NCBI GenBank assembly: GCA_963674685.2
Contig: CAXXWT010000009.1
Coordinates: forward strand, 372,001-436,000
Reading direction: 5' to 3'
From: G963674685 sp963674685
GTDB taxonomy: Bacteria; Lernaellota; Lernaellaia; JACKCT01
DNA length: 64,000 nt
Part shown: piece by piece, positions 38,579 through 49,348 of the stretch
Numbering within the stretch: the stretch's first letter is position 1
Layout of the letters: the number at the start of each line of letters is the position of its first letter
Made by a program: the position numbers and the translations under genes
Notes under the pieces: model-generated
Seen by the model: the letters and a program-made list of their open reading frames with translations, nothing else
What the model was told of the DNA's origin: nothing
Databases searched by the model: none

Positions 38579-38968
38579 ATGGCGGATGTTACCAAAGAGG
38601 ATGTGATTGCATTTATCGAGAATATGACCGTCCTCGATTTGTCCAATTTCATCAAGGAACTGGAAGACAAATTCGGCGTTTCAGCCGCGGCTCCCATGAT
38701 GATGGGCGCGATGCCCGGACTCGGCGCCGGCGCCGGAGCGGAAGCTGCTGAAGAGCAGACCGAGTTCGACGTGGTTCTGACCAGCCCCGGCGACAAGAAA
38801 ATCGCCGTCATCAAGGAAGTGCGCGCCATTACCGGTCTGGGTCTCAAAGAGGCCAAGGCTCTGGTGGACGAAGCGCCCAAGGCTGTCAAAGAGGGAATTC
38901 CCAGGGCCGAAGCCGAAGAGATCGCCAAGAAGATCGAAGAGGCAGGCGGCGGCGTTGAGATTAAATAG
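38579..38968 (+). CDS. rplL: 50S ribosomal protein L7/L12
   Basis: 129 aa. The N-terminal dimerisation helices (VIAFIENMTVLDLSNFIKELEDKFGVSA) are followed by an Ala/Gly-rich hinge with several Met and the factor-binding C-terminal domain EFDVVL...KIAVIKEVRAITGLGLKEAKALVDEAPK. It forms the mobile stalk that recruits EF-Tu and EF-G. Confidence 0.97.
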   Translation: MADVTKEDVIAFIENMTVLDLSNFIKELEDKFGVSAAAPMMMGAMPGLGAGAGAEAAEEQTEFDVVLTSPGDKKIAVIKEVRAITGLGLKEAKALVDEAPKAVKEGIPRAEAEEIAKKIEEAGGGVEIK

Positions 38969-39071
38969 AGCTTTATTTCTTTAGAAGCATTTCCGACCGT
39001 CCGCAAGACGGACGGTCGGTGTGCGTTCTTTTGTTGCGGGTCTCGACAACTCGAGCAAGGAGTGACAGTCC

Positions 39072-42000
39072 ATGACCATGCCGGAAGCATTGGGCAGCAT
39101 TAAGCGTTATCGCAAAAGCTTTTCGCGAATCAAGACAGTCATCGATATCCCGAATCTGATCGATATCCAAAAGCGTTCCTATGAGCGTTTCCTTCAGAGT
39201 ACGGCGGATCCCATGGAAAGGGAGAACACGGGCCTTCAGGGAGTTTTTCAGTCCGTATTCCCCATCAAGGATTTTTCGGGCACATGCAGTCTCGAGTTTG
39301 TCTGCTACAAGCTGGAGAAACCGAAATACGACGTGGCCGAATGCCAGCAGAGGGATCTGACGTACGCCGCGCCGTTCAAAGTCGTCATTCGTCTCGTGGT
39401 GTATGACATGGACGACGAGACCGGCGGCCAGAGCATTCGCGACATCAAGGAGCAGGAAGTTTATTTCGGCGACATCCCCTTGATGACCGACAGCGGCACT
39501 TTCGTCATCAACGGCACTGAAAGAGTCATCGTCAGCCAGCTTCACAGAAGCCCCGGCGTCTTTTTCGATCACGACAAGGGCAAAACGCACAGTTCCGGCA
39601 AACTGCTGTTCAACGCCCGCGTGATTCCGTACCGAGGCTCGTGGCTGGATTTCGAGTTCGACACAAAAGACATTCTTCACGTGAAAATCGACCGGCGGCG
39701 CAAGATGCCGGCGACGATCCTGCTCAAGGCCCTGGGCCTGAACGCGGATGAAATTCTCAACTCCTATTACGAGAAGTATTACAGAAAACTCAGCGTCAAA
39801 TTCGATAAAAACGATCAGTGGATCATGGAATTCGAACCGGATATGTTCAAAAGCCAGATCGCTTCCATGGATATTCGCAAGGACGGCGCGGTTTACGTGG
39901 CCAAGGGCAAACGTATAACGGCGGCGGCCTGCGAAAAAATGCGTCGCGCGGAACTGACCGAACTGCCGGTGAAAGAAGAGTTCATCGTCGGCAAATATGT
40001 CGGCTCAGACATCGTCAACATGGATACGGGGGAAATTCTCGCGGAGACAAGCCAGGAAGTCACGCAGGAACTGCTCAATGCGCTCAAAGAACGGGAAATC
40101 TTCGAATTCCAGATCCTTCACACGCACGGTAAAAGCATCAGTTCTTCGCTGCGCAACACCTTGATGCTCGACAAAGTTGATACGGACCTGGAAGCCAAAG
40201 TCGAGATTTACAAACGGCTGCGACCCGGCGATCCTCCCACGGAGGACACCGCCGAATCCCTGTTCTACAACCTGTTTTTCAATCCCGAGCGCTATGACCT
40301 GTCCCGCGTGGGCCGCGTCAAGATGGATCACAAACTCAATCTCGATCCCATGGCGAAAAACTCGCTACTGACCCCGAAGCAGGCGCAGGAGATTGCCGAG
40401 CAGATCATCCTCGCCGTGATGGAAAAGGTCCCCGTCACCAACGACAACGCGGTGGAAGTCGCCTTTGAAATCATGAACCTGCTGCGGGAAAAAACCATTT
40501 ACACCCGCGACGACGTCCTGGCTATTTCGCGCCAGATCGTCAAACACATCGGCGATCACACGCACCTGACCGAAGATTCGACCAAGGTTATCGGCAACGA
40601 ACTTGAAAAGCTGGCGAAAGAAGCGTCGACGCTGTTTTGCGACGATATCCTCTCCGTGGTTTTCTACCTGCTGAATCTCAAGGAAGGGCGGGGGGAAATC
40701 GACGATATCGACCATCTGGGAAATCGCCGAGTCCGCGCCGTGGGCGAACTTGTGGAAAACCAGTACCGGATCGGCCTGGTCCGCATGGAAAGAGCCATTC
40801 GCGAACGCATGAGCCTTCAGGAGATCGACACGCTCATGCCCCATGACCTGATCAACTCCAAGCCGGTCAGCGCCGTCATCAAGGAATTTTTCGGTTCATC
40901 GCAGCTTTCCCAGTTTATGGATCAGACAAATCCTCTGTCGGAAGTGACGCACAAACGCCGCCTTTCGGCTCTCGGCCCCGGCGGCCTGACCAGAGAACGG
41001 GCCGGATTCGAAGTGCGCGACGTGCACAACACGCATTACGGCCGCATCTGCCCGGTGGAAACGCCGGAAGGTCCCAATATCGGTCTGATCGCGAGTCTTT
41101 CCACGTACGCCCGCGTCAACGAATACGGATTCATCGAAACGCCGTACCGACGCGTTGAAAACTCGAAGCCGGTTCCCACGGATGTGCGCTTTCTGTCCGC
41201 GCTGGAAGAAGAGCGATACACCATCGCGCAAGCCAACGTGAAGCTCGACAAGAAAGGCATGTTCGCGCTGGAGAACGTGACGGCCCGGCAGCACGGCGAA
41301 TTCGCCATTGTTCCGGCTACGGAAGTCGGTTTTATGGACGTTTCGCCGAATCAGCTCGTGTCCGTGGCCGCCAGCCTGATTCCCTTCCTGGCTCACGACG
41401 ACGCGAACCGCGCTCTGATGGGCGCCAACATGCAGCGCCAGGCGGTGCCTTTGCTGAAAAACGACGCGCCGATCATCGGAACCGGAATGGAAGCCATTGT
41501 GGCCCGGGATTCGGGCGTGACCATGATCGCCCGCCGGAGCGGCGAGGTCGTCTATGTCGACGCCATGCGCATCGTCGTCAAAATCGACGAGAGCGAGCAT
41601 AACGAAAACGAGGCCGGAGTCGATATTTACAACCTGACCAAGTATCTGCGCTCCAATCAGAATACGTGCCTTAACCAGAGACCCATCGTCTCCATGGGCG
41701 AAATCGTCAGGGCCGGCGACGTCATCGCCGACGGACCCTCGACGGATATGGGCGAACTGGCCCTGGGCCAGAACATCGTCGTGGCCTTCATGCCCTGGGG
41801 CGGCTACAACTTCGAGGATTCGATCCTCATCTCCGAACGGCTGATCAAAGACGACCAGTTTACTTCCATTCACGTTGAGGTTTTCGAGTGCGTCAGCCGC
41901 GACACCAAACTCGGCAAAGAGGAAATCACCAGAGACATTCCCAACGTTTCCGAGGACATGCTGGCCAATCTGGACGACAGCGGCATCATCCGAATCGGCG

Positions 42001-43652
42001 CCGAGGTCAAACCCGGCGACATCCTGGTCGGCAAGATTACGCCGAAGGGCGAAACGCAGTTGTCGCCGGAAGAAAAACTGCTTCGGGCGATTTTCGGCGA
42101 GAAGGCCGGCGACGTGCGCGACACCAGCCTGACCGTCTCCCCCGGCGTTCAGGGAACGGTTCTTGACGCGAAGGTCTACTCCCGCAAGGGCGTTGAAAAA
42201 GATCAGCGCGCCAAGGAAATCGAACAGGCCGAAATCGCCAAGATCCTCAAGGACCAGGAAGAGGAAATCAACATCATCACGGAGAACGCTCGCGGACGGA
42301 TCAAAAACCTGATCACCGGCAAAAAGGCCATGTCCGATCTCGGAGCGGATTACACCAATGAAACTCTGGTGACGAAGGGATCGATCCTGAGCGGCGACGT
42401 GCTGGATCAAATTCCGTTCAAGAAGCTCGGCGAACTTTCCCTGGCGGATTCCAAGATCGAAATCCGCTTGAGCGATCTGGTCAAAAACGTTCTTTTACAG
42501 ATCGACGCCACCAAGCAGAAGTGGGACGAAAAGATCGAGAGGATCAAGCGCAGCGACGAAATGGCCCCCGGCATCATCAAGATGGTCAAAGTCTACATCG
42601 CCATCAAGCGCAAGCTTCAGGTGGGCGACAAGATGGCCGGACGTCACGGAAACAAAGGCGTTCTTTCCCGCATCGTTCCCGAAGAAGACATGCCGTACAT
42701 GGAAGACGGCACGCCCGTGGGCATGATTCTCAATCCCCTGGGCGTTCCTTCCCGCATGAACGTCGGGCAGATCCTGGAATGCCACCTGGGCTGGGCCGGA
42801 TATCATCTCGGCGCCCAGATTCAGCAGATGATCGTAGAAAATTTCTCCGCCGAAAAAATGCGCGAGAAACTTCTGGGCATCTTCGACGAAGAGCTTGAAA
42901 CGGTTCAGCCTCTTCGTGAAAAGATCAAAAGAGCTTCCGCGTCGAATGTCATGGACTTCGCGCGTTCCTTGAGCCGCGGCGTTCACATGGCGACGCCGGT
43001 TTTCGACGGCGCGTCGGAAGGCGACATCAAAAAGGCTTTCGAACTGGCGATGCTCGAAGAGCACGGACAAAGCACGCTGTTTGACGGACGAACCGGCGAT
43101 CCTCTCTTCAACGAGGTGACCGTCGGAACCATGTACATGCTCAAGCTTCATCACCTTGTCGACGAAAAGATTCACGCCCGTTCCATCGGACCTTACAGCC
43201 TGGTGACCCAGCAGCCTCTGGGCGGCAAAGCGCAATTCGGCGGCCAGCGACTGGGTGAAATGGAAGTCTGGGCCATGGAAGCCTACGGGGCGGCTTTCTC
43301 CCTGCAGGAATTTCTCACCGTCAAGTCCGACGACGTCACGGGCCGCACCCGCATGTACGAGTCCATCGTCAAGGGTGAGTTCACCCTCGAACCGGGACTG
43401 CCGGAAAGCTTCAACGTCCTGATCAAGGAACTCCAGAGCCTCAGCCTGGATGTTACGCTGATCGAGGAAGGGCGCGATGATGACGTGGTGAAGAAAGAAT
43501 TCCCCGAATTCAAGGCCATGACGGAGAAGAAATCGGCCATGGAGGAGGCGGAAGCGCTGTTTAACCAATCCTTCTCTTCTCCCATCGAAGATAGCGCCGC
43601 TGATTCCGAGGATGAAGAAGAGACCGAGGAAGACGAAGAAGATTTGGATTAG
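39072..43652 (+). CDS. rpoB: DNA-directed RNA polymerase subunit beta
   Basis: 1526 aa, longer than E. coli (1342). The rifampicin region reads FGSSQLSQFMDQTNPLSEVTHKRR with wild-type Ser, Asp and His, so sensitivity is predicted. Other markers are GRICPVETPEGPNIGLI, MPWGGYNFEDSI, KLQVGDKMAGRHGNKGV and, near the end, GGKAQFGGQRLGEMEVWA. A strongly acidic C-terminal tail (DSEDEEETEEDEEDLD) follows the conserved core. Part of the rplKAJL-rpoBC operon, 103 bp after rplL. Confidence 0.98.
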   Translation: MTMPEALGSIKRYRKSFSRIKTVIDIPNLIDIQKRSYERFLQSTADPMERENTGLQGVFQSVFPIKDFSGTCSLEFVCYKLEKPKYDVAECQQRDLTYAAPFKVVIRLVVYDMDDETGGQSIRDIKEQEVYFGDIPLMTDSGTFVINGTERVIVSQLHRSPGVFFDHDKGKTHSSGKLLFNARVIPYRGSWLDFEFDTKDILHVKIDRRRKMPATILLKALGLNADEILNSYYEKYYRKLSVKFDKNDQWIMEFEPDMFKSQIASMDIRKDGAVYVAKGKRITAAACEKMRRAELTELPVKEEFIVGKYVGSDIVNMDTGEILAETSQEVTQELLNALKEREIFEFQILHTHGKSISSSLRNTLMLDKVDTDLEAKVEIYKRLRPGDPPTEDTAESLFYNLFFNPERYDLSRVGRVKMDHKLNLDPMAKNSLLTPKQAQEIAEQIILAVMEKVPVTNDNAVEVAFEIMNLLREKTIYTRDDVLAISRQIVKHIGDHTHLTEDSTKVIGNELEKLAKEASTLFCDDILSVVFYLLNLKEGRGEIDDIDHLGNRRVRAVGELVENQYRIGLVRMERAIRERMSLQEIDTLMPHDLINSKPVSAVIKEFFGSSQLSQFMDQTNPLSEVTHKRRLSALGPGGLTRERAGFEVRDVHNTHYGRICPVETPEGPNIGLIASLSTYARVNEYGFIETPYRRVENSKPVPTDVRFLSALEEERYTIAQANVKLDKKGMFALENVTARQHGEFAIVPATEVGFMDVSPNQLVSVAASLIPFLAHDDANRALMGANMQRQAVPLLKNDAPIIGTGMEAIVARDSGVTMIARRSGEVVYVDAMRIVVKIDESEHNENEAGVDIYNLTKYLRSNQNTCLNQRPIVSMGEIVRAGDVIADGPSTDMGELALGQNIVVAFMPWGGYNFEDSILISERLIKDDQFTSIHVEVFECVSRDTKLGKEEITRDIPNVSEDMLANLDDSGIIRIGAEVKPGDILVGKITPKGETQLSPEEKLLRAIFGEKAGDVRDTSLTVSPGVQGTVLDAKVYSRKGVEKDQRAKEIEQAEIAKILKDQEEEINIITENARGRIKNLITGKKAMSDLGADYTNETLVTKGSILSGDVLDQIPFKKLGELSLADSKIEIRLSDLVKNVLLQIDATKQKWDEKIERIKRSDEMAPGIIKMVKVYIAIKRKLQVGDKMAGRHGNKGVLSRIVPEEDMPYMEDGTPVGMILNPLGVPSRMNVGQILECHLGWAGYHLGAQIQQMIVENFSAEKMREKLLGIFDEELETVQPLREKIKRASASNVMDFARSLSRGVHMATPVFDGASEGDIKKAFELAMLEEHGQSTLFDGRTGDPLFNEVTVGTMYMLKLHHLVDEKIHARSIGPYSLVTQQPLGGKAQFGGQRLGEMEVWAMEAYGAAFSLQEFLTVKSDDVTGRTRMYESIVKGEFTLEPGLPESFNVLIKELQSLSLDVTLIEEGRDDDVVKKEFPEFKAMTEKKSAMEEAEALFNQSFSSPIEDSAADSEDEEETEEDEEDLD

Positions 43653-43741
43653 TACGGATCGCGCGGTTCCCCGGCGGCCTTCATGGCCGGCTTTGAGGAC
43701 CGGGCGTTTCGATTTTCCTTCAACCTAGTGGAGGATACGCC

Positions 43742-46700
43742 TTGCAAGAGCGACACAGCTTTTTCGAGAAGCCCAGAAATCCCATTCATTTCCCCGGCGT
43801 CAGAATCGGACTGGCCAGTCCGGACAAGATTCTGAGCTGGTCGTACGGCGAAGTCAAAAAGCCGGAGACGATCAACTACCGAACCTTCAAGCCGGAGCGC
43901 GACGGGCTTTTCTGCGCCAAAATTTTCGGACCGATCAAGGATTACGAGTGCAACTGCGGCAAATACAAGCGCATGAAGCACCGCGGCATCGTGTGTGAGA
44001 AATGCGGCGTCGAAGTCATCCAGAGCAAGGTGCGTCGCGAAAGGATGGGGCATATCAAGCTTGCCACTCCGGTCGCTCATATCTGGTTTCTCAAAAGCCT
44101 TCCCAGCCGCATCGGGAACATGCTGGATATGACCTACAAGGAACTTGAGAAAGTTCTGTATTTCGAAAAATTCGTCGTCATCGAGCCCGGCGCGACGGAC
44201 ACCAAGGAAGGCGAATTGATCGGCGACGAAAGATTTCGCCGATGCATGGAAGAAGATCCGGTCGAGTTCCACGCCGGCATGGGCGCCGAGACGATCAAGG
44301 AACTATTGGCCAGGCAAAACCTGGAACAGTTGTCCAAAGACCTGCGCGTGGAAATGATCGAGGCCACTTCCGAAGCCAAGAAAAAGAAAATGGCCAAGCG
44401 CCTCAAGGTCGTGGAAGCTTTCCTGAATTCCGGCAACCGGCCGGAATGGATGATCATGGATATCATCCCGGTCATCCCTCCCGACCTGCGTCCCCTGGTG
44501 CCCCTGGACGGCGGCCGGTTCGCCATCTCCGACTTGAACGATCTTTACCGCCGCGTGATCAACCGAAACAACCGCCTCAAGAGGCTGATGGAGCTTCACG
44601 CTCCGGATATCATCGTGCGCAACGAAAAGCGCATGCTGCAGGAATCCGTGGACGCTCTTTTCGACAACGGCCGACGCGGACGCGTCATCACCGGCCCCAG
44701 CAAGCGGCCGCTGAAATCCCTGTCCGACATGCTCAAAGGCAAGCAGGGACGCTTCCGCCAGAACCTGCTTGGCAAGCGCGTCGATTATTCCGGCCGTTCG
44801 GTGATCGTCGTGGGACCCGAACTGCGTCTGCATCAGTGCGGATTGCCCAAACGCATGGCCCTCGAACTGTTCACGCCGTTTATTTACAACAAACTGGAAG
44901 AGCGCGGATTCGTCACAACGATTAAAAGCGCCAAGAAAATGGTGGAGAAGGAAAAACCCGAGGTCTGGGACATCCTCGACGAGGTGATCAAAGAGCACCC
45001 CATTCTCCTGAACCGCGCCCCCACGCTGCATCGCCTGGGCATCCAGGCCTTCGAGCCCGTGCTGGTGGAAGGCAAGGCGATCCAACTGCATCCTTTGGTC
45101 TGCACCGCGTATAACGCCGACTTCGACGGCGACCAGATGGCTGTTCACGTCCCCTTGTCCGTCGAAGCGCAGATCGAAGCCCGCGTTCTCATGATGTCCA
45201 CGAACAATATCCTCTCGCCGGCCAGCGGCAAACCCATTATCGTCCCCAGTCAGGACATGGTTTTGGGAACCTATTATTCGACGTTGCTTCGTCCGGGAGC
45301 GCCGGGCGAGGGGCTGACGTTCTCCGACGCGAGCGAAGTGCAGTCGGCCTACGCCGAAAACAAAGTTCATCTTCAGGCGAGCATCAAGTGCCGCCTGGAC
45401 GGCAAGCTCGTGGAAACCACCGTCGGCCGCGTTCTTCTCAGCACGATCCTGCCGAAGGAAGTGTCTTTTTCCGCCATCAACAGAGTGGTCGGAAAGAAGC
45501 AACTCGGCGAGCTCATCGACCTGTGTTACCGCAATGCCGGCAACAAGGCGACGGTCATCCTCGCCGACAGGCTGCGCACGTTCGGATTCACCATGGCCAC
45601 GCTGGCCGGCGTTTCCATTTGCGTGGACGATATGCTCATCCCCGAAGCCAAGGAAAAAATCATTGCCGAGAGCAATGACGCGGTCAATGAAATTCAGCAG
45701 CAGTATCAGGACGGTTTGATTACCGACGGCGAAAGATACAACAAGGTGATCGACATCTGGGCGCACACTTCCGAGCGCATCACCGAACAGATGATGGAGC
45801 GCATGGGTACGGAAGGTTACGCCGGCGCCATCGGAGCCAAGGAAAAAAGCGCCAGCTTCAATTCCATCTTCATGATGGCCGAGTCCGGCGCCCGCGGCTC
45901 CACGGCCCAGATCAGGCAGCTCGCCGGCATGCGCGGTCTGATGGCCAAGCCCTCCGGCGAAATCATCGAGACGCCCATCACGGCCAACTTCCGCGAAGGT
46001 CTGTCCGTGTTGCAGTACTTCATCTCCACGCACGGCGCTCGCAAAGGTCTCGCCGATACGGCTCTGAAAACGGCCAACTCCGGATACCTGACCCGTCGTC
46101 TCGTAGACGTGGCGCAGGATACGGTGGTCTCCATCACGGACTGCGGGACCATGGACGGCATCAACGTCAGCAGCCTCATCGAAGGCGGCGAAGTGATCGA
46201 CCACGTCGGCGACCGCATCCTCGGACGCGTGACGTTGAAAGACGTTCTGGATCCGATCACGCAGGAAGTTCTGGTTTCGGCCAACACCATGCTGGACGAA
46301 GCCGAGGTCAAGAAAATCGAGGCCGCCGGCATCGAAGCCGTCGAGATCCGGTCGGTGCTTTCCTGCCGGGCCAAGCGCGGAATTTGCGCCATGTGCTACG
46401 GCCGCGATCTGGCTCGCGGGCACCTGGTCAATATTGGCGAAGCCGTGGGCGTCATCGCGGCTCAATCCATCGGCGAGCCGGGCACGCAGTTGACCATGCG
46501 CACCTTCCACATCGGCGGTACGGCGAGCCGGAAGGTCGAGCAGTCGACCCTGCAGGCCCGCGGCGCCGGAGAGGTTCAGCTGAAAGACGTTTCGCTGGTG
46601 ACCAACCGGGACGGCCTGGCCACGGTCATGAACCGCAGCGGCGAGTTGATCCTCATGTCCGGCGGCCGTGAGCGCGAGCGATACGGTCTGACTTACGGCG

Positions 46701-48013
46701 CCGTGCTTCTGGTGACGAACAGCGACAGCGTGAGACCCGGACAGCTTCTCGCGCAGTGGGATCCGCACACGACGCCGATTCTGACCGACGTCGAGGGCTT
46801 CGTGATGTTCGAGGACATCATCGAAGGCGAGACCATGACCGAGCAGTTCGACGAGGTCACCGGTCTTTCGCGCAAGGTCATCATCGAGTCCCGCGATTCC
46901 AAACTGCGGCCGCGCATTACGATCAGAGACGACTCGGGCAATCCTCTGAAAATTCCGGGAACGAACCGGGATGCGAGTTATCTGCTTCCTATCGGCGCCA
47001 ATATCTATCAGACCGAGCAGGAAGTGACGATGGCCGGCGACGTGTTGGCTAAAATCCCCCGCGCCACGACAAAGAGCAAGGACATCACCGGCGGCCTGCC
47101 GCGCGTTGCGGAGCTGTTCGAAGCGCGCACGCCGAAGGACTTCGCGGTGATTTCCGAAATCGACGGATTCGTCCATTTCGATGAAGACGCCAAGGGGCGT
47201 CGCCGGATCCACGTGATTCCGAAAGTCGGCGAGCCGAGCGAGTACCTGATCAATAAAGGCAAGCACGTCAGCGTTCAGGAAGGCAGCTACGTCCGCGTCG
47301 GCGAAGCCCTGATGGACGGCGCTTTGAATCCTCACGACATTCTCCGCGTTTTGGATGAAAAAGCCCTGGCCCGCTACCTGGTGGACGAGATTCAGGAGGT
47401 ATACCGCCTGCAGGGCGTGAAGATCAACGACAAGCACATCGAGGTCATCGTCCGCCAGATGCTGCGCCGCGTGCGCATCAAGGTTGTCGGCGATACGAAA
47501 TTCCGATACGGCGAGCAGGTTGAAAAACAGGTGTTCCAGGATGAGAACGAAAAAGTGCTGGCCGATGGCGGAAAGCCCGCGCAGGGTGAATCCTTGCTGC
47601 TCGGCATCACGAAAGCCTCTCTGTCCACGGAAAGCTTCATTTCCGCCGCCAGTTTCCAGGAGACCACGAAGGTTCTGACCGAGGCTTCGATCCACGGAAA
47701 GATCGACTGGCTTCGCGGCCTGAAGGAAAACGTCATCATGGGCCGCCTTGTCCCGGCGGGCACGGGCGTTCCGAGATACAGAGACTTCAGCATGGAAGTC
47801 GATCTGCCCGATGATTACGGGGAGATGCCCCTGGATGGCGATATGGGCTTCGAACAGGATTTCAGCAACCTCGATTTTTCCGCGGCTGAAGCCATGGAGG
47901 CGGCCACCGGCGAAGTCCAGACCGGTTTTGACGACGAGGATGGGATCGAAGAAATCCAAGGCAACGTGGAAGCGTCCTCCGACGACGAGGAAACGGAAGA
48001 AGACGACTCCTGA
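43742..48013 (+). CDS. rpoC: DNA-directed RNA polymerase subunit beta'
   Basis: 1423 aa. Zinc-finger cysteines CNCGKYKRMKHRGIVCEKCGVE lie at about 73-95. The catalytic loop NADFDGDQM (about 457-465) has its three Mg-binding Asp. The second zinc site is seen around CRAKRGICAMCYG. It ends in an acidic tail (ASSDDEETEEDDS), as RpoB does. TTG start 43742 sits behind GGAGG, and the following QERHSFFEKPRNP leads directly into family sequence. A long antisense reading frame opposite it is a codon-bias shadow. Confidence 0.98.
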   Translation: MQERHSFFEKPRNPIHFPGVRIGLASPDKILSWSYGEVKKPETINYRTFKPERDGLFCAKIFGPIKDYECNCGKYKRMKHRGIVCEKCGVEVIQSKVRRERMGHIKLATPVAHIWFLKSLPSRIGNMLDMTYKELEKVLYFEKFVVIEPGATDTKEGELIGDERFRRCMEEDPVEFHAGMGAETIKELLARQNLEQLSKDLRVEMIEATSEAKKKKMAKRLKVVEAFLNSGNRPEWMIMDIIPVIPPDLRPLVPLDGGRFAISDLNDLYRRVINRNNRLKRLMELHAPDIIVRNEKRMLQESVDALFDNGRRGRVITGPSKRPLKSLSDMLKGKQGRFRQNLLGKRVDYSGRSVIVVGPELRLHQCGLPKRMALELFTPFIYNKLEERGFVTTIKSAKKMVEKEKPEVWDILDEVIKEHPILLNRAPTLHRLGIQAFEPVLVEGKAIQLHPLVCTAYNADFDGDQMAVHVPLSVEAQIEARVLMMSTNNILSPASGKPIIVPSQDMVLGTYYSTLLRPGAPGEGLTFSDASEVQSAYAENKVHLQASIKCRLDGKLVETTVGRVLLSTILPKEVSFSAINRVVGKKQLGELIDLCYRNAGNKATVILADRLRTFGFTMATLAGVSICVDDMLIPEAKEKIIAESNDAVNEIQQQYQDGLITDGERYNKVIDIWAHTSERITEQMMERMGTEGYAGAIGAKEKSASFNSIFMMAESGARGSTAQIRQLAGMRGLMAKPSGEIIETPITANFREGLSVLQYFISTHGARKGLADTALKTANSGYLTRRLVDVAQDTVVSITDCGTMDGINVSSLIEGGEVIDHVGDRILGRVTLKDVLDPITQEVLVSANTMLDEAEVKKIEAAGIEAVEIRSVLSCRAKRGICAMCYGRDLARGHLVNIGEAVGVIAAQSIGEPGTQLTMRTFHIGGTASRKVEQSTLQARGAGEVQLKDVSLVTNRDGLATVMNRSGELILMSGGRERERYGLTYGAVLLVTNSDSVRPGQLLAQWDPHTTPILTDVEGFVMFEDIIEGETMTEQFDEVTGLSRKVIIESRDSKLRPRITIRDDSGNPLKIPGTNRDASYLLPIGANIYQTEQEVTMAGDVLAKIPRATTKSKDITGGLPRVAELFEARTPKDFAVISEIDGFVHFDEDAKGRRRIHVIPKVGEPSEYLINKGKHVSVQEGSYVRVGEALMDGALNPHDILRVLDEKALARYLVDEIQEVYRLQGVKINDKHIEVIVRQMLRRVRIKVVGDTKFRYGEQVEKQVFQDENEKVLADGGKPAQGESLLLGITKASLSTESFISAASFQETTKVLTEASIHGKIDWLRGLKENVIMGRLVPAGTGVPRYRDFSMEVDLPDDYGEMPLDGDMGFEQDFSNLDFSAAEAMEAATGEVQTGFDDEDGIEEIQGNVEASSDDEETEEDDS

Positions 48014-48033
48014 CACATTTTCAGCAGATGTCA

Positions 48034-48076
48034 ATTGCCGTGATCGTTCCGCATGAAAGATCACGGCAATTTCTTA
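48034..48076 (+). terminator. Terminator after rpoBC operon
   Basis: A perfect 12-bp stem ATTGCCGTGATC / GATCACGGCAAT (48034-48070) followed by TTCTT, 21 bp after the rpoC stop. It separates the rpoBC and str operons. Confidence 0.8.
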
Positions 48077-48119
48077 TTGAAACGAATTTTGAAAATGTAA
48101 GAAAATGTATCATTTAGGC

Positions 48120-48148
48120 TTGACACTCAGGGGGCATTTTGCTATGTT
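48120..48148 (+). promoter_or_regulatory. Promoter of the str operon (rpsL-rpsG-fusA-tuf)
   Basis: TTGACA (48120-48125), 17-bp spacer, TATGTT (48143-48148), directly after the rpoC terminator and about 58 bp before rpsL. Confidence 0.7.
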
Positions 48149-48206
48149 CCCGCGGCCTTACGAAGGCTGGGCCTAATTTTGGTAAAAAAAACAAAAGGTT
48201 TTATGG

Positions 48207-48578
<372 letters not shown>

Positions 48579-48593
48579 CAGGAGAGCGTTTCG

Positions 48594-49064
48594 ATGCCTC
48601 GTAAACGAGCAATCATTAAAAGAGAAGTCCTTCCGGACCCGAAATACAGCGATGTCGTCGTCGCCAAATTCATCAACACCCTGATGACCGGCGGTAAGAA
48701 AAGTACGGCCGAGAGAATTTTATACGGCGCCATGGACATCGTCAGCGACAAGGCTAAGGAAGATCCTCTGAATATCTTCAAAACGGCCATTGAGAATATT
48801 CGCCCCCTCGTCGAGGTGAAAAGCCGGCGCGTGGGCGGTTCGACATATCAGATCCCAATTGAAATTCGCGCCGACAGGCGATTGGCCCTGTCGATGAGAT
48901 GGTTGAAAAAATATGCGGCGGCTCGACCTGGCAACAGCATGAGAGACAAGCTGGCGGCGGAAATTATGGATGCCGCGTCCGGTCGAGGAGCTTCGATCAA
49001 GAAGAAAGAAGACACGCACAAGATGGCTGAAGCCAACAAGGCATTCAGTCATTACCGTTGGTAA
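48594..49064 (+). CDS. rpsG: 30S ribosomal protein S7
   Basis: 156 aa. MPRKRAIIKREVLPDPKYSD, VVAKFINTLMTGGKKSTAERI, and RRVGGSTYQIPIE with RPGNSMRDKLAAEIMDA are standard. It binds the 16S 3' domain. 15 bp after rpsL. Confidence 0.98.
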   Translation: MPRKRAIIKREVLPDPKYSDVVVAKFINTLMTGGKKSTAERILYGAMDIVSDKAKEDPLNIFKTAIENIRPLVEVKSRRVGGSTYQIPIEIRADRRLALSMRWLKKYAAARPGNSMRDKLAAEIMDAASGRGASIKKKEDTHKMAEANKAFSHYRW

Positions 49065-49128
49065 GCCCGGCTTCTTGCGTCGGGGGGAGGGCTGACGGGC
49101 CAGCCTATCTCCTGATGCCCCTACCGGG

Positions 49129-49154
49129 AACCGCCGCCTGAAGTCGGCGGCGGG
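49129..49154 (+). promoter_or_regulatory. GC-rich hairpin in the rpsG-fusA gap
   Basis: CCGCCGCC (49131-49138) pairs with GGCGGCGG (49146-49153) around a 7-nt loop, within the 284-bp gap before fusA. No T run follows, so it is probably not a terminator. It could be a regulatory or mRNA-processing structure for fusA. Confidence 0.35.
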
Positions 49155-49348
49155 TCGAATAGACGGAACCGACGGATACGACGTTAGCCGAAAAAATAAC
49201 GGATACTCACTTCGGCCAAACTCGTGTTCGCTGATTCCGGCATTGAAAAATTTTCTAACTGTAAAAAGCGCCTCGAGGGTAAGGCGTCAATATAAGAAAG
49301 GGGCCGCAAGCCCCGGTCGCCCGTCTTTACAGCATCTGGAGCGACGAC

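Noticed and set aside
44303..48064. Very long open frame (about 1250 codons) antisense to rpoC
   Set aside because: It mirrors the strong codon bias of rpoC and its translation shows no domain or start signal. Similar shadows lie opposite rpoB and both tuf genes.
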